From NCBI GenBank assembly GCA_001602415.1, contig CP012155.1, forward strand, positions 1,550,001 through 1,614,000: DNA of 64,000 nucleotides, read 5' to 3'. The DNA comes from Bacteroidetes bacterium UKL13-3 (lineage in GTDB: Bacteria; Bacteroidota; Bacteroidia; UKL13-3). A program made the position numbers and the translations under genes. This document shows, in pieces, positions 8,106 to 16,473 of the stretch (position 1 is its first letter; each line of letters starts with the position of its first letter). The notes under the pieces are model-generated. The model saw only the letters and a list, made by a program, of their open reading frames with translations, did no database searches and was not told where the DNA came from.

Positions 8106-8314
8106 TCATTGCCCCACATTACTCAACTTTCTTACACCCACCAGTTCATCATACTTAAACTGAATGTTTTTGTGGTATACCAAAATAAGGTATTCGTTTT
8201 CGGTATTGGATGAACTGCCTTCCAGAGATACTTCATCGGGCTCTCCGGTGGTTTCGTTTTTTACAGCGTAAATATACTCATAGCGGCCTTGCTTGAGTTG
8301 TGCTTCCAAATCAT
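8106..8314 (-). pseudogene. Truncated copy of the T9SS plug gene 3' end (copy 2)
   Basis: The minus strand encodes the last 67 residues of the plug protein. They differ from the intact gene's tail at only a few positions: EAQ for EVQ, GEPDE for GQPDE, and SNVGQ for STVGQ. Similarity begins at the stop codon (8106-8108) and ends near 8314. There is no upstream part of the gene and no real start. Unlike copy 1, no yoeB remnant adjoins it. The reading frame is undamaged, which suggests a recent origin. Confidence 0.85.
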
Positions 8315-8455
8315 GTTAGTGAATTGGAGTGGTAAAAAAACCTACTGATATTATTCGAGATTTTAAAACCGCACGACCGATAAAAAATGATCGTGCAATT
8401 TTTGAGTTAGCGGGCATGCTACTGACAATAGCAAAAAATATTATATTTGGCTACA

Positions 8456-8677
8456 ATGACACTTCAAATAGACATATTAAATCCTAAAGCAACCAAGCTT
8501 CTCAGAGACTTAGCAGATTTAAATTTAATTTCAATCAAAGTCACTCAAGAAGATGAATTTATGAAAGTTGTGGGGAAGCTTCGTAAAAAAGCAGCTATTG
8601 ACACTCCAACCTTAGACCAAATAACAAAGGAAGTTGAACTTGTCAGATCAAAACGTTATGCGGAGAAAAAAGGATAA
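8456..8677 (+). CDS. Antitoxin of a PIN-type toxin-antitoxin pair
   Basis: A 73-residue protein, MTLQIDILNPKATKLLRDLADLNLISIKV followed by an acidic/basic helix-rich tail. Short proteins with the LNPKA..LL.DLADLNLI pattern typically precede COG1569 PIN toxins in Bacteroidota. The ATG at 8456 is preferred over TTG 8447 because the TTG is the end of a TATATTTG box (8442-8449), the probable -7 element, which would give an almost leaderless transcript. The last 20 bases overlap the PIN start at 8658. Role is inferred from position and family pattern. Confidence 0.7.
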   Translation: MTLQIDILNPKATKLLRDLADLNLISIKVTQEDEFMKVVGKLRKKAAIDTPTLDQITKEVELVRSKRYAEKKG

Positions 8678-9084
8678 GATTATTATTGACACTAATCTCT
8701 GGATTAGCTTTTTACTTACAAAAAAGAAGTTCCGGACTTGACAAATTCTTCATAAACAAATCCATTACCGTTTTATTTAGCCAAGAACTACTTGACGAAT
8801 TTATTGAAGTTTCAAGACGACCGAAACTTAAAAAGTACTTTACTATGGTAGATTTAGAATCGCTCTTACATCAAATAAACTTGCATGCTGAATTTGTTCA
8901 AGTAACATCCGAATCATTTGCTTGCAGAGATCCAAAAGATAATTTCCTGCTCTCTTTGGCTATTGACAGCAATGCTAATTATCTGTTGACAGGGGATAAG
9001 GATTTATTGGAACTCAAAAAAGTTGGTAAGACGCAGATTCTTACATTGACACAATATACTCTCGGAAAAAGCACGGCCCGCTAG
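8658..9084 (+). pseudogene. PIN-domain toxin gene with a one-base frameshift
   Basis: From ATG 8658 the frame reads MRRKKDKIIIDTNLWISFLLTKK, a canonical PIN N-terminus with the first catalytic Asp, then hits TGA. The +1 frame carries the rest: SGLDKFFINKSITVLFSQELLDEFIEV, CRDPKDNFLLSLA and YLLTGDKDLLELKK, holding the conserved acidic residues. Dropping one A from the six-A run at 8720-8725 joins them. The PIN family (COG1569) cleaves RNA with Mg2+. As written the toxin would be inactive, because the frame downstream of 8686 lacks the first Asp. It may be a real mutation or a homopolymer miscall. Confidence 0.75.
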
Positions 9085-9315
9085 CAGCCATTGCCGTTAT
9101 TCCTTTGTATTTGGGCTTTACGTTTCCGCAGTTTTCTTATCTTAGTTTGTAAATAAACATTCCGTAAACGGCAGCAGCAGCTGGCGGCAAAACGATAAAC
9201 GGGAATGATTATCGTTTAATTGTGGAGGTGCAATATCAGAAAGGATGGGTACATACACATTTCCATAACCCACATAAAGATCAATAGGTTCTTTATTGAA
9301 AATGGCATATTTCAC

Positions 9316-9374
9316 CATAATGTTTATTATATAAAACATAATGACTATATTTGTTTATCATATCATACATTATG
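9316..9374 (+). promoter_or_regulatory. Promoter and candidate HipB operator of hipBA
   Basis: TATATTTG at 9346-9353 matches the -7 box; the -33 region (GTTTA) is weak. The heptamer CATAATG occurs at 9316-9322 and 9337-9343, 21 bases apart, and its reverse complement CATTATG at 9368-9374 includes the start ATG. Repeats bracketing the promoter suit an autoregulated HipB operon. The rest of 9085-9315 holds no gene I can support. Confidence 0.5.
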
Positions 9375-9704
9375 AAAGAGTCAATGCGTATTCTACCAAA
9401 GGGTAAGAAAATTCTGTTAAGGGTGGGTGAGAATATAAAACTAGCCCGTTTAAGGAGAAAAATTACTACTGAGCAGATAGCTGAACGGGCAGGAATAAGC
9501 CGAGCTACATTATGGCAAATAGAAAAAGGAACACACACGGTAACGATGGGAGCATACTTTCAAGTGTTATTTGCTTTGGGGATGGAGCAGGATTTTCTCA
9601 AACTTGCAGCAGATGATGAGCTAGGAAGGAAGCTTCAGGATGCAGGCTTGGTTCCCAAAGAGCGGGCTCCTAAAAAGAAAATGAACAATGGCAACCACAA
9701 CTAA
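9372..9704 (+). CDS. hipB: HipB-like XRE-family antitoxin and repressor
   Basis: A 110-residue protein. Residues about 15-75 are a Cro/C1-type helix-turn-helix: VGENIKLARLRRKITTEQIAERAGISRATLWQIEKG. The C-terminal tail is basic (KERAPKKKMNNGN). ATG 9372 is preferred, since the upstream TTG at 9351 is inside the -7 box. It overlaps hipA by 17 bases. HipB-type proteins bind operators upstream of their operon and hold HipA inactive. Confidence 0.85.
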   Translation: MKESMRILPKGKKILLRVGENIKLARLRRKITTEQIAERAGISRATLWQIEKGTHTVTMGAYFQVLFALGMEQDFLKLAADDELGRKLQDAGLVPKERAPKKKMNNGNHN

Positions 9705-10947
9705 AATATACGTTTATGCCGATTGGGTTGGGTTAAAGCAGGCAACCTTAATGGGTGAACTAACGGCTACTTATGTCAGAGGGACGGAAGTATTTTCATT
9801 TGAGTATACGGCAGATTGGATTCAATCGGGACAATCCCAAGATTTGGATCCAAGCCTTCAATTTTATTTAGGTCCTCAATTTAACAATGCAGCCTACAAA
9901 CCAAACTTTGGTATTTTTTTAGATTCGTCTCCAGATAGGTGGGGGCGATTATTGATGAAACGAAGAGAGGCTATATTGGCAAGAAAAGAATATCGAAAGC
10001 CCAGAGTTTTGGTAGAGTCTGATTTTCTTTTAGGCGTGTATGATGAATACCGTGTGGGGGGATTGCGATTTAAAACAGATTTGGAAACAGCATTCTTGAG
10101 TGCTGAAAAATGGTTGGCTTCCCCTCCTTGGACTAACCTAAGAGAGTTGGAACAAGCCAGTTTAGCGCTGGAAAAAGAGGATATGGGAGATGATGAAACA
10201 TTAAAATGGCTGAATATGCTAATGGCTCCCGGGTCATCACTCGGAGGCGCAAGACCTAAAGCCAGTGTTAAAGATCCAAATGAAAACCTATGGATTGCAA
10301 AATTTCCAAGTGGCAAAGATGAACATGATGTTGGGGCATGGGAAAAGGTGGCATTACAAATAGCTTCTGATGCAGGAATTAGCGTATATCCTACAATGGT
10401 TCGTAAATTCTCAGGTAAGCACCATACGTTTTTAAGCAAGCGATTTGATAGAACGGATAGTGGAGATAGAATCCATTTTGCTTCTGCAATGACATTATTG
10501 GGGTATAATGACGGCACAGATCATCATGATGGGGTTAGTTATATTGAACTTGCCGAACATTTAATTCAACATGGAAGTAATGTGAATGAAGATCTAAAAG
10601 AATTATGGAAACGTATTGTGCTTAATATTTGCATTAAGAACACAGATGACCATCTTCGGAATCATGGTTTTCTGTTAACAGATAGCGGTTGGAGGCTTTC
10701 TCCACTTTATGATGTCAATCCTTTTCCGGAGGGGATGGGTCTCACATTGAATATTTCGGAAGATGATAACTCGTTGAATCTTAACCTAGCCTTATCTGTT
10801 AGTGGTTATTTTAGGTTAAAAGAACAGGAAGCAAAAAAAATAATTGAGCAGATTAAGGTGTCTGTTTTAAAATGGAGAAAGTTTGCAGACGAACTGAAAA
10901 TCTCAAGAGCAGAACAAAGCAGAATGTCAGGAGCATTTAGTGATTAG
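9688..10947 (+). CDS. hipA: HipA-like Ser/Thr kinase toxin
   Basis: A 419-residue HipA-fold kinase. Visible features are the N-terminal domain with LDSSPDRWGRLLMKRRE, the ATP-binding MAPGSSLGGARPKASV loop, WIAKFPSG with the ATP-binding Lys, the catalytic NTDDHLRNHGFLL motif near residue 318, and SPLYDVNP carrying the Mg2+-binding Asp-Val-Asn. Length is normal and no catalytic residue is missing. HipA of E. coli phosphorylates glutamyl-tRNA synthetase and induces dormancy; the target here is unknown. It forms a two-gene module with hipB inside the island bounded by plug gene copies. Confidence 0.9.
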   Translation: MATTTKIYVYADWVGLKQATLMGELTATYVRGTEVFSFEYTADWIQSGQSQDLDPSLQFYLGPQFNNAAYKPNFGIFLDSSPDRWGRLLMKRREAILARKEYRKPRVLVESDFLLGVYDEYRVGGLRFKTDLETAFLSAEKWLASPPWTNLRELEQASLALEKEDMGDDETLKWLNMLMAPGSSLGGARPKASVKDPNENLWIAKFPSGKDEHDVGAWEKVALQIASDAGISVYPTMVRKFSGKHHTFLSKRFDRTDSGDRIHFASAMTLLGYNDGTDHHDGVSYIELAEHLIQHGSNVNEDLKELWKRIVLNICIKNTDDHLRNHGFLLTDSGWRLSPLYDVNPFPEGMGLTLNISEDDNSLNLNLALSVSGYFRLKEQEAKKIIEQIKVSVLKWRKFADELKISRAEQSRMSGAFSD

Positions 10948-10991
10948 GAAAAAAAGTGTGATGATGAACATATCTGAATTCAACGAAGTGA

Positions 10992-11030
10992 GCTATTATC
11001 ATTATAAAATACAGGTTTCATTACGATTAA
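10992..11030 (+). pseudogene. Remnant of a second yoeB 3' end
   Basis: Reading in frame gives AIIIIKYRFHYD-stop, matching the C-terminus of the intact yoeB (AILIAKCRFHYD). At the DNA level 20 of 24 bases match over the first part and the match continues downstream. There is no 5' portion. It sits beside the intact plug gene just as the real yoeB sits beside plug copy 1. Confidence 0.8.
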
Positions 11031-11266
11031 ATCAGACTTTGCTGGGGTTAATTCACCTCACTGCCCCACAGTACTCAACTTTCTTACGCCCACAAGTTCA
11101 TCATACTTAAACTGAATGTTTTTGTGGTATACTAAAATAAGGTATTCGTTTTCGGTATTGGATGAGCTTCCTTCTAGTGAAACCTCATCGGGCTGTCCGG
11201 TGGTTTCGTTTTTTACGGCATAAATATACTCATAGCGTCCTTGCTTGAGTTGCACTTCTAAATCAT
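10992..11266. repeat. Direct repeat bounding the toxin-antitoxin island (partner 6799-7060)
   Basis: The block [yoeB 3' end][intergenic][plug 3' end] occurs here and at 6799-7060 in the same orientation, with scattered substitutions and a few indels. The plug part appears a third time at 8106-8314. The pair brackets about 3.9 kb with the GNAT-like, PIN and HipBA genes. Confidence 0.8.
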
Positions 11267-12320
11267 ACCTACCCCGATTTTTATTGTAATACATTTTGTA
11301 TTTAGGCAATAGCTTCCAATCGGTAAATTCTCCCAACACATACACATCTCCTTCCTGCACAGGGCTCATGCTTATGAGGTAAAAATTAACCCAGGCATAA
11401 TCGCCATCAATATCGCTGTTAATACCTTCGCGGTTGGCCAAAACTCTTCGACCATTATTATCTAAATACTGAAAATACTGCTTGGATCCACGCGATTCAT
11501 CGTAGTTCAGTATTACATGGTACACGCTATCAAACGTTTTGCCCCTCACGTTAGGGCTGAGGGTGCGTAAACTTCTAAAATCAAAAAAACGAAACTCGTT
11601 ACCTCCCGGAAAAATAGCCTGATCGAAGGAGTTGTATTGCAATACATTATCGGCAATAAACTGCGGCTTAAGGCCCCGAATAGCATTGTCCCAACGGCCG
11701 TTTTGGGTTATCACCACACTCACATCACCAAAAGGATTGGGAATATTAAATCCTTTGTAGTTGATGTTAAATTGTAGTTCTTGTTTGGTAAAACGGTATT
11801 GCGCCAAACTTGCAGGTTGCACTTTTCCATCTATCGTTACATTCGAGCTTAACACCAACATTCTGCGTGTTAAAACGAGTTCTTCTTCATCAAAATTGCG
11901 AAATACCTTGAGCAAATAATTGCCGGCAAAACGAGGTTTCATGTTTTCGTTGGGAAGTAACAAATTGTAATGAACATACCTTACGTAGGTGTTGGTTGAA
12001 AAACGGTACTCATTTATATTGTCGATGGTGAGTCCGTTAATGTATTCATTTTGCCCGAGCGGTGTGGGATTCCAGTTTGCATCGCAGTGGGTGAGCGAGT
12101 ATTGAAAAAACTCATTGGTATTGCCTATCACATCAAACCCAAGCTGCAATTGTTCGTTTGAGTTGAGGGTCATAATCGGAAAACGATCATCTACTCCTGC
12201 TTTGCTAAAAATAACGCTTTGAACATTTGGGTCGTAAATATAATTGTCGAACACAAGTTCTTGGGCAAAAGATACGCTTGCTGAAAACAATAGCAACAGG
12301 AGAGTGGTTAGTCGAATCAT
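11058..12320 (-). CDS. Type IX secretion system plug protein (DUF5103)
   Basis: About 420 residues with a signal peptide (MIRLTTLLLLLFSASVSFAQ) and the DUF5103 sequence: LVFDNYIYDPNVQSVIFSKAG, then SNEQLQLGFDVIG, YSLTHCDANW and a C-terminal domain with GEFTDWKL and KQGRYEYIYAV. In flavobacteria this protein plugs the periplasm-side opening of the SprA outer-membrane translocon (established for the family), so it is exported to the periplasm. ATG 12320 gives a clean signal peptide; a GTG at 12326 adds two residues. It lies ten bases after the ABC-F stop. Its 3' end has been copied twice upstream in the island. Confidence 0.85.
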   Translation of the reverse strand: MIRLTTLLLLLFSASVSFAQELVFDNYIYDPNVQSVIFSKAGVDDRFPIMTLNSNEQLQLGFDVIGNTNEFFQYSLTHCDANWNPTPLGQNEYINGLTIDNINEYRFSTNTYVRYVHYNLLLPNENMKPRFAGNYLLKVFRNFDEEELVLTRRMLVLSSNVTIDGKVQPASLAQYRFTKQELQFNINYKGFNIPNPFGDVSVVITQNGRWDNAIRGLKPQFIADNVLQYNSFDQAIFPGGNEFRFFDFRSLRTLSPNVRGKTFDSVYHVILNYDESRGSKQYFQYLDNNGRRVLANREGINSDIDGDYAWVNFYLISMSPVQEGDVYVLGEFTDWKLLPKYKMYYNKNRGRYDLEVQLKQGRYEYIYAVKNETTGQPDEVSLEGSSSNTENEYLILVYHKNIQFKYDELVGVRKLSTVGQ

Positions 12321-12329
12321 AAACACAAG

Positions 12330-14264
12330 TTAGGCATTTTGTTCTAATTCCATCATTTGAATAAATAACTGTTCATATTGATGTTCCGTTTCCGCTAAAC
12401 GTTTTTTGTCGATATCGTATTGTTTGTTCAGCTCCAATGCTTTTGCAGTGTCTTTCATTAATTCGGTATCGGCAAACTTGTCTTCGATTTGTTGTATCGT
12501 TTGTTTTAACGAATCAATTTGCGGTTCCAACTCACTCAGTTTTCGTTGCAATTGCTGAATTTGGTTTTTGTTGGAAGGCGCTTTCGCCTTTTCTTCTTTC
12601 ACTATCGGAACAACCTTTTCAACTTTAGGAGCTGAGGGTTGTGATTTAGCCAGTCGTAATTTTTCATCTTCCTGTTTTTTTCTCCAGTACTCGAATTCGG
12701 CAAATGTTCCGGGATATTCTTTCAGCTCTTCGTTTTCAATCCACCATATTTTATTGGCAATATTGTTTACAAAATAACGGTCGTGGGATACCACAATAAA
12801 GGTTCCTTTGTATTGTTGTAAAGCTTGTGTAAGAATATTAATAGAGCGCATGTCCAAGTGATTGGTAGGCTCATCCAGTAGCATGAAGTTGGCTTCTAAG
12901 AGAAGTGTTCGAGCAAGCGCTACTCGTGCTTTTTCGCCTCCCGAGAGTACCTTAATTTTTTTGAATACCTCATCGCCATTAAACAAAAAACAACCTAGCA
13001 AGGTACGCAGTTCGGTATCGCTCCGTTCGCCTGCATGCTGCTGCATTTCTTGCAAAATTTCGTTTTCAATATTGAGTGATTCCAATTGATGCTGGGCATA
13101 AAATGCTTCGATTACATTGTGTCCGCGCTCAATTTTTCCATCATAAGGTTCAACACCTGCAATCATTCTCAACAAGGTTGATTTTCCTTTTCCGTTGGCT
13201 CCAATGAGGGCAATTTTATCGCCACGTTCAATTTTACCAACCGCATTTGTTACAATTCGGATATCCGGGAAGGCTTTTGTTACATGATCTACCTCAACAA
13301 CCACTTTACCTGATTGGGTGGACATGTTAAAGTTTATATTGATTTCTCGATTATCATCTTCAGGTGCATCAATGCGATCAAGTTTATCCAATAACTTTAC
13401 ACGTGATTGAGCAGCGGCTGCTTTACTTGCTTTGGCTTTAAACCGGTTGATAAATGCTTCCTGCTGTTTGATGAATTGTTGTTGGTTATCAAACTGGCGT
13501 TGCTGTAGGTCGGAACGCTCTTCTTTAGCCGAAAGATAAAAGGAGTAATTACCCGAGTATTCCGTAATTTTTTGATTGGCTACTTCAACAGTTTTGGTAA
13601 TCATCTTATCCAAAAACTCCCTATCGTGCGAAACAACAATAACAGTTCCTTCGTAAGATTGCAGGTAGTTTTCCAACCATTCGATAGTAGGTAAGTCCAA
13701 GTGATTGGTAGGCTCATCCAACATTAATAGTTTAGGACTTTGCAACAAGAGCTTGGCAAGCATCACGCGCATGCGCCAACCTCCCGAAAACTTTTTATAG
13801 GGTTGTTGAAGTTGCAGTGTGGTGAATCCCAATCCCTCCAAAACCTTTTCGCATTTATGGTGAATATTATATCCATCCAACGCGTCAAATTCAGTTTGTA
13901 GGTCGCTGAGTTTATTGAGTACTTCATCCGAATAATCGGTTTCCATTACTTTTAAAATCTTTTCAATTTCAACTTCTAAATCAAGCTGACGTTGAAAGGC
14001 GCTCATGGTAACCTGCAAAATACTGGCATCGCTCTCAAACGAAAGTTGATCTTGGTTTAAGAAACCAATGGTCAAATCTTTTGGTTTAGAAATGGAACCT
14101 TCGTTGGGTTTATACTCGCCATAAATCATGCGCAACAAGGTAGATTTACCTGTTCCGTTCATTCCAATCAAACCAATGCGTTCGTTGGGTTTTATATGCC
14201 AGTTAGCGTCACGGTACAAAGCTCGTCCGCCAAATTCAAATGTTATGTTATTTAATGAAATCAT
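12330..14264 (-). CDS. ABC-F family ATPase (translation-associated)
   Basis: A 644-residue soluble protein with two ATPase domains and no membrane segments. The first Walker A is GMNGTGKS at residues 34-41, with signature FSGGWRMRVMLA and Walker B LLMLDEPTNHLD. The second has GANGKGKS, LSGGEKARVALA and FMLLDEPTNHLD. The interdomain linker is charged and helical (RFKAKASKAAAAQSRVKLL), and a C-terminal coiled coil follows (QLQRKLSELEPQIDSLKQ). This is the ABC-F pattern, closest to Uup/YheS-type ribosome-binding factors. ATG 14264 is used because the domain starts there (MISLNNITFEFG); the frame extends to 14309 without reason. Confidence 0.9.
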   Translation of the reverse strand: MISLNNITFEFGGRALYRDANWHIKPNERIGLIGMNGTGKSTLLRMIYGEYKPNEGSISKPKDLTIGFLNQDQLSFESDASILQVTMSAFQRQLDLEVEIEKILKVMETDYSDEVLNKLSDLQTEFDALDGYNIHHKCEKVLEGLGFTTLQLQQPYKKFSGGWRMRVMLAKLLLQSPKLLMLDEPTNHLDLPTIEWLENYLQSYEGTVIVVSHDREFLDKMITKTVEVANQKITEYSGNYSFYLSAKEERSDLQQRQFDNQQQFIKQQEAFINRFKAKASKAAAAQSRVKLLDKLDRIDAPEDDNREININFNMSTQSGKVVVEVDHVTKAFPDIRIVTNAVGKIERGDKIALIGANGKGKSTLLRMIAGVEPYDGKIERGHNVIEAFYAQHQLESLNIENEILQEMQQHAGERSDTELRTLLGCFLFNGDEVFKKIKVLSGGEKARVALARTLLLEANFMLLDEPTNHLDMRSINILTQALQQYKGTFIVVSHDRYFVNNIANKIWWIENEELKEYPGTFAEFEYWRKKQEDEKLRLAKSQPSAPKVEKVVPIVKEEKAKAPSNKNQIQQLQRKLSELEPQIDSLKQTIQQIEDKFADTELMKDTAKALELNKQYDIDKKRLAETEHQYEQLFIQMMELEQNA

Positions 14265-14467
14265 ACTGAAAGTGCGAAGGTACAGTTTTCGGTTCACTGT
14301 ACACAGCATTCGTTTTGCGTTTGGTTAACGATTGGGAGAGAAATGGTAGGAATTGCTGAACTTAATGTGGTATTCTGGCGGTCAATGGCTTTGATTATCA
14401 ACCTTCAAAAGTTTGTGTGTGCAAATTTCCAAACAGTGTTTTACTTTCGCAGCCTCAATAAGAAACC

Positions 14468-15118
14468 ATGAAATTTTATAATGTATTAATTAAGTATCGT
14501 TTTTGGCTGGGTTTAGCGGCTTTGGTATTGGGTGTTGTGGCTCAAGTTACAGTCGATATTTGGACAGCCATCATCTTATATTTTACCTCATTCGTTGCTA
14601 TTTTAACACATTTTATTATTGGTCCGTTGCGTTTGGTGCAAGAGCCTATGGAAAATGGAGATGTAGAAAAAGTGCAGCAAATCATCGATTCAGTTTGGTT
14701 TCCAGGGTTGTTGATTAAACCTATACGCAGCAGCTATTATACCCTTAAAGCCAATATGGATATGGCAGCACAAAACTTTGACTCGGCAGAGGTGAATTTG
14801 AAAAAAAGTGCGTCATTAAATTCATCGATGACCGAAACCGAAGGCCCCAATAAGTTGCAGTTGGGCATGTTGGCCATGCAACGAAGCGATTATAAGGCAG
14901 GTGAGAAGTATATAAAAGAAGCTTTGCGCGCAGGTTTACCCGACAAAGAGAGTGAGGCCATGGCTCATTTAGCCATGGTAAATGCCTATTTAAACAGGAG
15001 AGAGTTTAAAGCGGCCAAAGATTTTTTTAGAAGAGCCAAGGCCTGTAAACCCAAGCAGGAACAAACAGTGAAGCAGATTAAGGATATGGAAAAATATTTG
15101 AGTAGAATTCCGGGATAA
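14468..15118 (+). CDS. Membrane-anchored tetratricopeptide repeat protein
   Basis: A 216-residue protein. Two hydrophobic segments near residues 12-30 and 33-52 would anchor it in the inner membrane. Residues about 85-205 hold TPR-like helical pairs, such as YYTLKANMDMAAQNFDSAEV, LGMLAMQRSDYKAGEKYIKEAL and AHLAMVNAYLNRREFKAAKDFFRRA. No enzymatic motif is visible, so a scaffolding role is likely. It stands alone, followed by a terminator at 15174. Confidence 0.7.
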   Translation: MKFYNVLIKYRFWLGLAALVLGVVAQVTVDIWTAIILYFTSFVAILTHFIIGPLRLVQEPMENGDVEKVQQIIDSVWFPGLLIKPIRSSYYTLKANMDMAAQNFDSAEVNLKKSASLNSSMTETEGPNKLQLGMLAMQRSDYKAGEKYIKEALRAGLPDKESEAMAHLAMVNAYLNRREFKAAKDFFRRAKACKPKQEQTVKQIKDMEKYLSRIPG

Positions 15119-15173
15119 CATGTATGAAAATTCAATCAACATAAAATAGTTTGAATTGAATCTTTGATGAATG

Positions 15174-15212
15174 AAAAGCCGATACGCTGCATAAGTTGTA
15201 TAGGCTTTTTTG
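15174..15212 (+). terminator. Rho-independent terminator after the TPR gene
   Basis: AAAAGCC at 15174-15180 pairs with GGCTTTTTT ending at 15211, with GATAC/GTAT partly extending the stem. It lies 55 bases downstream of the stop. Confidence 0.65.
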
Positions 15213-15394
15213 TTTAGTTGATATTACATACGACTGTCAGGATAATGCCTGATAGAGAGACTTAAAGGAAGTTATACTGATTATTTCCTTAAAGGCGCTG
15301 TTAATCTTGTTTTTGGGTGAGCTTAACACATTATTGTGAATAAGAGATAAGCTAAAGTATATCTTAGAACTTCAATCGATACTTTATTCAAGTC

Positions 15395-16240
15395 ATGAGA
15401 TTTAAGATTACCCTAATTCTTTCAATATATATTGTATTGATATATCCCCAGAAAAACCTGGCACAATCAATAAATATTGGCTTATTTTCTGGAGGATCAT
15501 ATTATTATGGAGATATAGTAAACTATAGTTTGCAATCAGAATCAGTAAAGCCATCGTTAGGTCTTTTTGCAAGTTATCAAGTATCGCCCTCTATTTCCGT
15601 GCGAGCTAATTTAATGTATTGTAGGGTTTTTGGAGCCGATTCAAATTTGAAAGGTAATTCATCTGAGACTAAATGGCAGCGTGATAGAAACTTGGCATTT
15701 TATTCTGACATTTTTGAGGTTTCTGGAGTAATGGAATACAATTTTATTAAAGATAACACTAAGGGAGGGTATGTTCGTAACAGGTATATTCCATATGCTT
15801 TTGTTGGTATTGGAGCATTCTATTTCGAACCTAAAGCTATCCATCCAATTACCGGTGATCCTATAGAACTTCGTCCACTCAAACTAAATGGTGTTTCGTA
15901 CTCACCCATTGCATTGGATATTCCTTTGGGTATTGGTTTTCGTTGCTATGTGAATAGTGACTTGCAAATTGGGCTCGAGATGAGTGCAAGATACACTTCT
16001 ACATCATATCTGGATGATATTGATGGTAAAGCTAAATATCCTGACGCCAGCAACTTGCCGAATGATGATGCGCGCATAATGGTTTCCAGAAATAAGAACA
16101 GTATGAATCCAATTACCCAAATAGTCTCTAATTTTAGTGGTAAACCTAGGGGTAAAATTGACTATATAAATGACTTGTTTTTCGTTTATGGAATTACAGT
16201 TTTGTATAAAATATCAAGTCATTTTGGTCGTTTCTATTAA
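15395..16240 (+). CDS. DUF6089-type outer-membrane beta-barrel protein
   Basis: A 281-residue protein with an N-terminal signal peptide (about residues 1-23, ending NLAQ). It then shows alternating hydrophobic/aromatic strands such as INIGLFSGGSYYYGDIVN, YIPYAFVGIGAFYFEPKA and IALDIPLGIGFRCYVNSDLQIGLEMSARYTSTSYLDDIDG. This matches the DUF6089 family of Bacteroidota, predicted barrels of unknown function. It ends in Phe-Tyr, as many barrel proteins end in an aromatic residue. It is a single gene with a strong terminator at 16338. Confidence 0.72.
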   Translation: MRFKITLILSIYIVLIYPQKNLAQSINIGLFSGGSYYYGDIVNYSLQSESVKPSLGLFASYQVSPSISVRANLMYCRVFGADSNLKGNSSETKWQRDRNLAFYSDIFEVSGVMEYNFIKDNTKGGYVRNRYIPYAFVGIGAFYFEPKAIHPITGDPIELRPLKLNGVSYSPIALDIPLGIGFRCYVNSDLQIGLEMSARYTSTSYLDDIDGKAKYPDASNLPNDDARIMVSRNKNSMNPITQIVSNFSGKPRGKIDYINDLFFVYGITVLYKISSHFGRFY

Positions 16241-16337
16241 TCTCATGGTCTTTAGATTTGAATCTATAAGGGTATGATCACAACTGAATACAGCCATTTT
16301 TCAACATGATACAATAACATAACATTATCTATCGCTT

Positions 16338-16380
16338 AAAAAAGCCTCCCTGAATAATGAATTTAGGGAGGATTTTTTTA
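16338..16380 (+). terminator. Rho-independent terminator after the DUF6089 gene
   Basis: CCTCCCT (16345-16351) pairs exactly with AGGGAGG (16365-16371), flanked by an A run and followed by a T-rich tract. Confidence 0.85.
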
Positions 16381-16473
16381 TACCTATGAATGATGTAACA
16401 CACCTTTAATATTCTGTAATTATTTAAGGGCTTTTTTACTGAATATTTGACTTGTAGCTTTAATGCTCGCTAA

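Noticed and set aside
8717-8726. Slippery heptamer A AAA AAG in the PIN gene, as in dnaX
   Set aside because: It is in the right phase for -1 shifting, but the downstream PIN frame needs +1, and the -1 frame soon stops. Programmed frameshifting is not supported.
9142-9339. Minus-strand frame between PIN and hipB
   Set aside because: Its start region overlaps the hipBA promoter and no family pattern is seen; a fragment is possible but not supported.
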